Source of the DNA: Stichopus chloronotus
Taxonomy: Eukaryota; Echinodermata; Holothuroidea; Aspidochirotida; Stichopodidae
Length of the DNA stretch: 64,000 nt
NCBI GenBank assembly: GCA_021234535.1
Contig: CM037842.1
Location: 4,367,315-4,431,314, forward strand
Direction: 5' to 3'
Position 1 is the stretch's first letter. Each line of letters starts with the position of its first letter. Positions 23,601 through 32,500 of this stretch are shown in pieces. Under the pieces are notes generated by a model. It did no database searches. It was not told the DNA's origin and saw only the letters and a program-made list of their open reading frames with translations. A program made the position numbers and the translations under genes.

Positions 23601-24185
23601 TATCACTTTACACACCAGATTGGAAAGCTTGCGAAGTGTTCAGACGACTGTTACAAGTTTTTTAGCCTGTACTTGGAAAATTTCTAGATGTTAAAGTGGC
23701 TGCTAAGTTGCTTCCACAAATCACTGTCTACGGACTGCCCATTCATGGTGGAAATTCAAGTGCTAGATTAAAATCAAACAATTTTTTACTGTCCATACAA
23801 AATTCTATTGTAACCATGCTACTAGTAACTTAGCACTACTACTAATTGTAGTGGTCTACAAAGATTTGCCAAGTACTGTAAATCAGCTACGCGTAGCGCG
23901 TAACACTGTTTTCGTGAACTGAATCGAGATGTAGCAGGGGAAAAAATAGGCCTAACCCATGAAAACCCATTCGAGATGCTAAAGTTCGGCGCACGACTAT
24001 GAACTTGGAATAAGTTAGTCAACTTAGTGCTAGTAGTACTACGTACAGAAGTGAGACTTTTGGCAGAGTGTAGCACTAGCAGTCTAGGCCTGGCTTATGT
24101 TACACATACTAACCGTTATGGCAACCTCATCGTCGTGGAGGATAAGAGCGCTGTAAACACACGCTAATTCGGAATTAGAGGCCAT
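17661..24185 (-). CDS. RPLP1: 60S acidic ribosomal protein P1, complete four-exon gene
   Basis: Stalk protein of the large ribosomal subunit that, with P2 and P0, recruits elongation factors in the cytoplasm. Coding exons on the minus strand are 24185-24114, 21691-21502, 19490-19422 and 17674-17661. Together they give 345 nt, 114 aa, the usual family length. The N-terminal helical domain reads [20 protein letters not shown] and continues with [18 protein letters not shown]. An Ala/Gly-rich hinge ([10 protein letters not shown]) is followed by an acidic Lys/Glu segment and the conserved tail [12 protein letters not shown] that binds elongation factors. The GLFD and stop are in a separate 14-nt coding exon. 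All junctions are GT-AG and in frame. It is transcribed opposite to the flanking genes and shows no sign of pseudogenisation. Confidence 0.97.
17675..19421 (-). other. RPLP1 intron 3
   Basis: A 1.75-kb intron with compound homopolymers such as the poly-C/poly-A tract at about 17741-17760. I found no convincing snoRNA. Confidence 0.7.
19422..19490 (-). CDS. RPLP1: RPLP1 exon 3 (acidic tail)
   Basis: Encodes the Glu/Lys-rich segment followed by [13 protein letters not shown], phase 1 at both ends. The minus-strand acceptor is cttcatcacag and the donor is gtgagg. Confidence 0.95.
19491..21501 (-). other. RPLP1 intron 2
   Basis: A 2.0-kb AT-rich intron. No ORF, structured RNA or transposon with clear ends was recognised. 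Confidence 0.7.
21502..21691 (-). CDS. RPLP1: RPLP1 exon 2 (main P1 domain and hinge)
   Basis: Encodes residues 25-87, including [20 protein letters not shown] and the Ala/Gly hinge. The minus-strand donor is gtaagt (21501-21496) and the acceptor is tattttcag before GCC at 21691. Confidence 0.96.
21796..21808 (-). promoter_or_regulatory. Perfect DR1 motif in RPLP1 intron 1
   Basis: TGACCTTTGACCT on the plus strand, i.e. AGGTCA-A-AGGTCA on the RPLP1 strand. Neighbouring sequence includes a further half-site-like AGTTCA. It is not obviously embedded in the tandem-repeat family. Confidence 0.4.
22063..22439. mobile_element. hAT-like MITE, 377 bp
   Basis: The left end CAGGGTCGTCACCACACC pairs with the right end, whose complement reads CAGGGTTGTCACCAGACC. 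The flanking 8-bp duplications are TCACTTGA (22055-22062) and CCACTTGA (22440-22447), one mismatch. The interior is non-coding and CCCGGC-rich near the left end. CAGGG termini with an 8-bp duplication indicate hAT. Confidence 0.85.
22848..22995 (+). repeat. Dispersed repeat, copy A
   Basis: Shares AGATGGC...GTTC..GGCTGCATGTACCCAGCCTT..AAT..GG and a following ..ATG.CTGCAA.TTT block with 34064-34225. The two diverged copies show a dispersed family of unknown class. Confidence 0.6.
24114..24185 (-). CDS. RPLP1: RPLP1 exon 1
   Basis: Starts with ATG at 24185 (reading leftwards) and encodes [20 protein letters not shown] and then VAIT, 24 codons, phase 0. The donor is GTTAGT. Confidence 0.96.
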
Positions 24186-24290
24186 TTTCAGTAGGATAAT
24201 GTATGAAATTACAAACAAGCCAATTTAAAATAGGTGATGGCAAATAAAACGGGCACACGTCGCCGATTGGCCTTAGCTCATGAGAGGACG
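24186..24290 (-). promoter_or_regulatory. RPLP1: RPLP1 promoter/5'UTR candidate
   Basis: The 100 bp upstream of the ATG contains a CCAAT box in RPLP1 orientation (plus-strand ATTGG at 24266-24270) next to CGGCGACGTGTG. No clear TATA box is present. The transcription start cannot be placed exactly. Confidence 0.4.
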
Positions 24291-24988
24291 GTGTGTCTTG
24301 CTTGACGTTCAGTTTGGAAAGGGTGAAAGGTCGTGTGTTCGGTAGACTTCACTCAAGCGTATTGATTGCAGGGCTCAGGGCTAACCTTTCGCAAGTACAA
24401 AAGTAAATGCAACGTATCATGATCAAAAAGGGAAACTGAAGCGTAAAAAACTTGTTTATGAAATAAACTTTCATCTCAGAATTGTAGCCTTAACAACCAA
24501 CATTTAGGTTGAACGTTATGGGACTTTTTTCTAAACTCATGACGTGAGGTGGAATAGCACCTAACTAGTCTCTTGCATATGCGCCCAATACATGCATGCG
24601 TGCAAATCACAGTACAGAGGTACGGAATGCACTAGGTGCTCACCCAGCTGAAGTTAGCACAATATTATGCTAACCCCACATTGTTCTGAAAAAAAATCCG
24701 TAATTTTGAAAGGTGGTTTAGCGCCCTCGATATGTTTCAGAGCACGTGTTTTCATATACGTAAAACACACGAAGAGATCAACAATACCTGGATCGAAACC
24801 CGCGATAGAGGTTAGGGGATTTACAACAACAACAGACTTAGATACAATTAAAAGTTGTGGTACCAGTTAATTGTTTTCTCCCCGATTTCCAACAACTCAA
24901 GGCCTGTCAATTACAAGGGACTGGGAAATCGGGGGTTCAAATTAGAGCAGGACCCCTAATAAATCGACGGTAGAATGAAAAAAAAAAA

Positions 24989-25072
24989 TCACCGGATGAG
25001 TGGAATGGGTTGTCTGCGAATGTAGTGAGGGCAAGATGTGTTAAAGGGCTTAAGAATGCACTGGACAAGTAG
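24989..25072 (+). pseudogene. C-terminal remnant of a LINE reverse transcriptase
   Basis: Reads SPDEWNGLSANVVRARCVKG then LKNALDK and a stop. This resembles the usual end of non-LTR retrotransposon ORF2 proteins (W-N-x-L-P..VV.A..V..FK..LDK). Upstream frame is broken by stops and an A-run. Only this tail is preserved. Confidence 0.5.
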
Positions 25073-25237
25073 TTTAAAGTTTGTAATCGGGCTTGAGCTT
25101 TTGGCCCCTTTTTTACAAGCTGTATTTTTTTCTTCAGTAGAATCCTTGATGGTGACATAGTTGTCCCCCCCCCCCCCGTCCTTTTTTTTTTTTTTGGTAA
25201 ACGAACATTATCCGAGGGTTTTACTCGGTACCAGTCC

Positions 25238-26730
25238 TCTTCTGGGCGTGACGGAAGTTGAATATCGTGATCATGTGGGTTTTAATATTTAATTTTAAGA
25301 TTGCAGAAAATATTCAAGCTGTGCTCATTTCAAATTTGTACAAGTTTATGTCAAGTTAAAAATTCACAGATCAAGGCATTCAATTAAACCATCGTTTGTG
25401 TTTGTCTCGTGAAACGAGAAGACAGAAAGAATCCATCAAATTACAGCGATTTCACGTGCAGAGGGAAAACATTTATTTGACCTGCCTTTCAGGTCACCGA
25501 CTAAATAAACAAACTCGGCAAAATACAACGAAGTGCAACTTACCACTTAATTAACCAAAACAAGCATAACTCATTTAAATTTAGCATAATAAAATACAAG
25601 TATGCTTCAATACAGTTGAAAGACAAGCCAACATATTTGACAACTTGGCACAAGAAAATGCAAATAAATTCATGGTAACAATACGCATACAAATTTACAA
25701 TACAAATTAATTCCTTAAACTTCCTTACATTATTTACTTTCTTTATTGCTTTCATCCCCAAAAGAAATTTCCTCAATTTATTTTTTTTTTTTATAACTCC
25801 CCTAAGCATATCAAAATATATTGGATACTGTAGTATATACTTATATTTTTGTAAATATTTCCATATTTTGCAAGTGTCTATAACACTTGCAAAATATGGA
25901 AATATTTACAAAAATATAAGTCAACTATGTATGACAATAGTTGCAGACTATAACAGACATAACTTCCTTAAATTTCTTCTTACACTTGTAATTAAGGATG
26001 TTAAAACACCAGGATGCGGTACGGAAGCTATGACAGTTAGCAAAATTCGTGTTGAAACAACTTTAGAGGAAAAAAATGATTATGTCAATTCTTTCCCCCA
26101 CCTCAACCCTTGAAAGTGTTCTCTAAAGACTTTACTCCAAATGGGGTGGCTGATTGGCGTCACGGCATTGACATGTACGTTGGCTAACGTACTTGAGCTT
26201 CTCGGGTCCAATTTATGATGTAACATTTACACACTTCCATGTTTTATGCTGTTCGGAATTTCAGCCTGAGAAAGGATTTGAACAAAATTTATAAAAAATC
26301 GCGGAATAGATCAAGATATAGCGTATTTGTCAGTTTAATGCAATAATGTTTGGGGGCACGATTCTCACCCCGGTACATGGTGTTCGTGGACTGTAGAAAA
26401 GCTGCAATGAAAGTTACGGTCCATCCAGACTTCACGTTGACAAACGATGTTCAAACTGACCACCCTTTTAGGTCATGATAGATCGTATGTAGCACACCTC
26501 CAAAGGGGGGTCTTTACCAGTCACACATTAGGTGTACATGTTAGCGGAAGATCGTGCCCAACTTTACCTGGTCATTTTTCGCCCCACTTTTGGGCGTGCT
26601 TGCGGACGGAAGTTAATGTACAATGGTCGTAGTTATCGGACATCGTGATCATATATTCATTTTTTTTTATGTTGCACAAAAAGCAAACATTCAAGTTGTG
26701 CTTACTTCCAAAATTGTACAAATTATTGTG
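25238..26730 (+). repeat. Diverged direct repeats at 25.24 and 26.58 kb
   Basis: The segments at about 25238-25350 and 26585-26730 share GGGCGTG..ACGGAAGTT, ATCGTGATCAT, ATTCAAG(C/T)TGTGCT(C/T)A and AATTTGTACAA in the same order. They suggest an old duplication or the long terminal repeats of a decayed element of about 1.4 kb. Confidence 0.45.
25839..25921. repeat. Perfect 38-bp inverted repeat (hairpin) with 7-nt loop
   Basis: The arms 25839-25876 and 25884-25921 are exact complements around the loop TCTATAA (25877-25883). Pairing stops abruptly at both outer ends. The arms are AT-rich with CAAGTG/CACTTG at the loop side. It could be a recent foldback, a small RNA precursor, a transposon tip or an assembly artefact. 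Confidence 0.9.
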
Positions 26731-29089
26731 ATATTACATACTCCAAAGAAATCTGTTCCTTAAGTCAATTAACTCTCTCTTTGTAGCGTGTCCAGCCCAA
26801 TGCACTGTTGTCCCGCAATGTTTGGAAGTGGTACTTTATAAAAGAATGATTCGTGTTAAATTAGAATTACCCACCCATCAAACTCATTTACTTAAGGAGT
26901 GTTGCACAGTGTCAGTAATTCTGTCGTTATGCCGATATACTTTGCCCTTTAATTACTTAATTACTGAGTTTCACATTGGTAAGTGATATCGATATTTTTG
27001 AAGAAGAAAATACATGCGTCGAAAATAAAACCCTCTTGGCATATAAAATTCTCAAATGTCGTAAAGAAAGGAATAACATAAGACATATTTTAGGAGTCCA
27101 TCTCTTGACGTCACAAATTTAAATTTGTATACTTAGCCAATTTTTATTCATGACACAACTGTGAGATACTCCTGTAAATTGGTCAATATTTGACGGATTT
27201 TGATGGAATTTGTGGAAAATTTTTAATATTGTGAATGCCTTGGGAACGCAACATTACGAAATATCATTTTATGTCACCACCGGTAATTGGTGCAAAACAC
27301 CTGCATACTGGCTCTCGGTTTGTTTGTTTAATAGTTAATTGCGGTTGTTGCTATGTAGTCAAATTATCCTTTTCAGTGCAAGGACATTGATTTCTAATCC
27401 TTTATTCAATAAACTAAACATATCCTCTTTAAAAGTCGCCAATACAATTTTGTTGAATCTGCCAGGCCCCCCTGTATAGTCGTCATCACTTGATAATTTC
27501 GGTGTATCGGTACAAAGTTTATTTTACAAAGTTGTCAGATGCTGGTCTTGTCCATAATTCTTTCTAACCAATAATTAAAGAAAAAAAGAAACAGTAAATA
27601 GACAATCCTATTAAGCACCAAGTGCATCAACACTTCTATTGCTTGTCTGACTTATCTATGCTAACGGTCTTTTTTTAATGAACAGTTTGTGAAGATTTTC
27701 TCCAAGTTTGAAAAAGCAGGCACGGGATGATGTAAATGACTTTGATTGTCTTTCTTTTATGTTCAGATAGATGTGGAAATATGCCGATAGTCCCTTGATA
27801 GTTACATCACTTGAACCAGGTGATCAGGCCTAAATAAATGCCAATGATTGTAGATAAGTACATGTGTACATAGGTGCCTATACATACATAGCACAGCCAA
27901 GTGTGATAATTTACATATATCACACTATAGTACGTACCGTAACATAGTACATGTGAGGCAACTTTGGTAGCGGTGGGGACTCTCAGGGGGTTCTACCCAA
28001 GGGCGTGAATCCATCTCCCAAGGTGGGAACTTTTCACTTTAAACGAATCACCGTCCGGGGAAGGTGGGGGGGGGGGGGGTTCTAAGTGATGGGTGTCCCT
28101 CCTCCCCTTTGGGAGAGACAAAATGGAGGTGTCTTCACAGTAGATGGTTTGGCACAATTTAGCTTTAAAAGTAGCGTGAGGTAAAAATGACATGGTTTTT
28201 TTCTTTTGAAGGGATATATAATTTCTTCTTTCAAAATATTGATATCACTCTCCAATAAGTGAGCCAGATGGACGGATATTAAGAGGCAATTCATAATTAT
28301 AGAACTTAACAAAAGAAATACTACACGATGGAACAGTCCACTTCTTCATATTTGAAATTTAATCAAACTTTAACAAGGCATATCTCAAAAACTGTAATGG
28401 ATATAAATACAGTGCCAATGGATCTTCTATCACAGTTCCATCCTGGAACTAGTTCTGAATAAAGCTCTTTTTAGTTGCAGTTCACACGACCTTTAAAATG
28501 TAGTGTCAATTCGCAATCTATAGGCCTATCGTATGTTATTTGGGTTCAATATTCTATATTTTGTCCATCCATCACAGTTCCATCCTTTTGAAAAAAAAGA
28601 GGGGAATTGGAAACGCCCCCCCCCCCCTTATGATCTACACCCATGGACTGATTTGTGTGGCTCTTAGCCCGGCGGTTACTAGTCACTTTACGAGTGATCA
28701 CGGAGCGAAAGTAGTGGCGCTAAACCACATTTTAAAAACATAATGTTCATGCGTTAAGAAAAATGTTCTAGCATAATATTCTGCTAACTTCAGCTAGCTG
28801 GAGTCATGACAATGATCTCTAAAACTGGATTGGTGGAACAGCGCGTTGATGTGAGGCCAACAGCAACAAGAATTTGAGTGAACAAACCACAAACGAGGTT
28901 CAAAATAACGGAAGAGTGATAGCGATGTAAAACGAGTAGTAATGATGTAAGATGAAAAACTAGCAATGCAAACTAAAGAAGTATGGATGTAAAATCACAC
29001 CATTCCCGATTCGTTTCCATTGTGGCTTTCAATATTTGGAGAAAAAAATTGGTTGAAACCACTCTTCCAATGGCTTCACCCATTTGGTG

Positions 29090-29338
29090 TTGAGACGGGC
29101 CAATAGGCCAATCCAGTTAAGTTAGAGATCATAGCCTTTGACGTAAACAACCTTACACAGTACAGGTACTGTATGCACATTATACTGCAATGTGCATACT
29201 GACAAATGAATACAAGACGGCGTTTGTTACTAGTCGACTATCCACATACTCAGCTGACTAAGTTAGGGGCTTAGCCCTACCCTTGCTAGGCCAATAAAAA
29301 TTCCTGTGTTTTACTTTTCGGCGGATTGAAATATAACC
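29090..29338 (+). promoter_or_regulatory. OAF: OAF promoter/5'UTR candidate
   Basis: Two CCAAT boxes lie in tandem at 29100-29104 and 29108-29112. A third at 29291-29295 runs into the AT-rich CCAATAAAAATTCC about 45 bp before the ATG. No upstream splice acceptor is needed, so transcription may start within this block. Confidence 0.4.
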
Positions 29339-29599
29339 ATGGAAGTCAATGAAACTGATAGAAAGTTTTCTAGTGCGAGAAGGCCTCGATGGTCTTTCAT
29401 TAGTTTACATTGTGTGGTTTTATTGTACTTTAATAACTGCTTCCTCGTTGGGAATTCTCAACTTGTCGTAAATGTTAAAAATGCTGGAGGTGACCTTATA
29501 CAAGAAACAATTTTGGCAGATACAACTCAAGATATAATAAGTATGGACTTTCAAAAGCTGGACGGCACGTTAATCAAAATCATCTTAGACTTTCGTTCG
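29339..29599 (+). CDS. OAF: OAF exon 1
   Basis: Residues 1-87: N-terminus, hydrophobic signal segment and the start of the conserved domain (QLVVNVKNAGGDLIQETILA). The donor is gttagt at 29600, phase 0. Reading through would end at a TGA 14 codons later. Confidence 0.92.
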
Positions 29600-32500
29600 G
29601 TTAGTGACCTTCTAAGTCACGACGATGAAACTTTAAAATGATGAAATCATAATTCATATGATATACAGTACTGTAGGCCTAGTTAGGCCTAACGTTAGGC
29701 TCACCAGTACTAGTAGTGTTCCTAGGCCAAATCCAGTACAGTACTACTACTACTCAGTACTAGCCAAGTACGTGATGCTAACGTTTCCTTAGTACTTAAC
29801 TGTGCTACAAGCCTTGTTGCTAGCCTAGCAGTAGCAGCAAATGTTAATTGTTAGTGCTAGCATAGGTTTACCGTTACGCTTCAGCACCAACAGTACTAAG
29901 ACTAACTTAGTCTTACAGTAAGGCCTGTCCACACAGGATGCGTTGCAGTTCCGATCCAGATACGTCATGGCATGTCACCTTGATCACTTTGCACGTAAAT
30001 CAGTGGAGCTGTCCACACAGGATGCGTTGCTTTCTGTCACGATCGATGCGGAAAAAAAGTTGACGCAGCCGGAAGGATGCGTCAAATTTTGGCAAAGTCC
30101 ATGTGCGTTCAGAAACAGAGTTGTCGTACGGGAGCATGTGTCAACTTTGATTTCTTTCATGTTTTTCTTTCATGAAATGCAATTTAACGAGATATGGATG
30201 CAAAATGGTACTATGTTTGAGCTTAAAATCACAATGAAACGTAAAATAAGTAAAGTAATGAGAAAAACTCACTTTTTTTGGGCATTTTTCCACAACATTG
30301 GGGATGTATACGTAGGCCTATGATTCTTTCGGGTACCCACTAGCCTTGCGATATTATTGACTTGGTATAGTGGAAAAACAGTTGTATTCACTGTTGGGAA
30401 GGTAGGCAGGGGAAGTCTGGACACTAGACGTGGCTTCAGGTGGACATTTCATGACACACCAGAAAATATAAATATACAATGTAGTGTATATAATCAGTGG
30501 CATAGCTTTCGGGGCTTATGGGATCAAGCCCTTCTCCTTAATCGTTGCATTCCACGTGCCTCCACAAGCGATCTGGGCCAAAAAAAAAAAAAAACTTCAC
30601 TCGATTGGGCTACTCAACTTGATAATGATAGACTCTGACCATAGAATATTTCCATTCTAATCAATCCACTGATACAGATTTGTTTTTGTTCCTAAAAATA
30701 CGCAAACTTTGTAACACAAATTTTACTTCGAAAGGTAGCTAATGTGGCACCAGATTGCATGCAAGGACACCTAATGTTTCAGACGCCTTCAAGAGGAGGA
30801 AAGGGACACCCCCTCCACTAGGACACCTCCCCCCAGGCCGGCGAGCACGCAATATACTACTGTACATGTCCCTACACTTCCATGAGAGAAATCCTGGGTA
30901 CGTCACTGACTGAAGTCCATCGAGATAAACCCACTTCGAATAATTTTGTATTTTTGTACAAATTCGGATAGATTGTGACAAAATGTGTTCAGGAATAAAA
31001 TCAAATTTTACATTTTTTTCACAAAACTTGCACATCTTGTGTCGATGACTGCTGTAAAGCATGACCAATGGCAAGGGCGGCTATCTAGGATGTATTTAAT
31101 TCTCAAATTTTCTTGGCATCCTATAATTTACACCTTTTTGTCAATCAACATGCATTGTCATTGGACACTACACACTGCATCTCAGAGTGACGCATTGAAA
31201 TCGACGTATTGTGAACGTATCCTGTCCAGACAGGCATTCGTCTTGACACTATCCGGAAGAATGCGGAAGAAAAACGGGTCGGGAACTGAACGCAAAGCAG
31301 CCTGTGTGGACAGGCCTTAAGAAAAGTAAGAGGCCTGCAGGCTTGCTTGTTCACAAACTCCCCCCTCCCAAACAATTCCTCCCTGACAGATTCCCCTAGA
31401 GGCTTTTTGCAAGTGCAAGTTAACCCTTGCCCTAGGCAAATCCTTGTCCTGAAGCCTAGAATGGAGGAGTTGACCAAGCTGGAATTATCAGTGTTGGTAA
31501 CTTGTTGGGTAGTAGTTGTCTTTAAAGGGAGACTGTCTGAGGGGTAATTTATGGGGTTTGGGGAAATTATCTATGGAAAAACTGTCCATCCAGAGATGTG
31601 GGTGGGGAGAACTGAACTGTCCAGGCTTGCCAATGTCAAAAATGGCAAACCATGAGGTTCTTGCAAGAAAACCTGTCACTAATTTTGAAAATATCCATAT
31701 TTTATCATGGAAAGTGTTTTTGTACTGTAGCTATAAATAGATTTAGGTCTATATTGCAGGCCTTGAATTGTGAGACCTGTGAGTGTGGTCGCACACCATC
31801 ACTGGCCTCAAATCACTGTGAGGAGTGCAAATTTTCGCTCACCTACGGGCACGGCTAGTCGGCTACTGTACAGTAGAATAAAAATGGGCACACAGGCAAT
31901 CTACGAAAGTTTAAAAAAACAACACACCTACCACACTCCTTATTTTCCTGAGAGGTGTCATTTGAAGCACACCTGGAAAATCTAAAACCCAAGGCCTGCT
32001 AGATGATTCACTTTTCTAACCACGAAACATCTGTAGTTTAATAAAATTTAAAGCAGCAATGAAAGTATATATTTTGGTCTGAATAATAACAATATAATGC
32101 CTGGCATAAGTCGTATTTCTTCCAAGTGATTTTCACCATGAAATCTGACATTTTCACCATGAGGTAACGCTCAATACTGTGAGCCTTGCGATGAAACTGT
32201 CAGGGTTGACAAGTCTGGGCCTGTATACTGTATTAGGTAAGCAAGGACTTTTGTCCCAGGTCTTGCTAATATACAAACTGGCCTAAACTGTACCCTAATG
32301 TATACACAAAGCAGTAGGGATGGTTATTTTATATCACCAGGTTTATTAAAGTAGTGAATAATGTGTTGTTTTCAAATTCAAAATAACATTTTTCACTTCC
32401 CGGACAGAGCATGCTGCCAACAAATTGGGAGGGGTGGGGGATGGTCTGCATTTAGGGGCCAACAGGTTGGGCTAGGTCATTGCGACTGAACTGGCCAACA

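Larger units (their letters stand above)
21692..24113 (-). other. RPLP1 intron 1
   Basis: A 2.4-kb first intron carrying a 377-bp hAT-like MITE (22063-22439), a DR1 motif (21796-21808) and a dispersed repeat also found at 34064. The promoter-proximal 300 bp is rich in CTAG and AGTACT words. Confidence 0.75.
24644..28801. repeat. Inverted repeat pair about 4 kb apart
   Basis: 24644-24725 and the complement of 28716-28801 share CCAGCT(AGCT)GAAGTTAGCA with AATATTATGCTA and, after a diverged stretch, TTTTnAAAnnTGGTTTAGCGCC. They could be the terminal inverted repeats of one old 4.2-kb DNA transposon, or two separate copies of a MITE in opposite orientation. The interior has no transposase. Confidence 0.5.

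Noticed and set aside
24785..24800. GGATCGAAACC resembling a tRNA B-box
   Set aside because: No A-box at the right distance and no acceptor-stem pairing.
29599..29641. OAF exon 1 reading through to the TGA as a short 100-aa gene
   Set aside because: Splicing at 29599 to 33036 restores the conserved OAF sequence precisely across the junction, so the read-through is not the main product.
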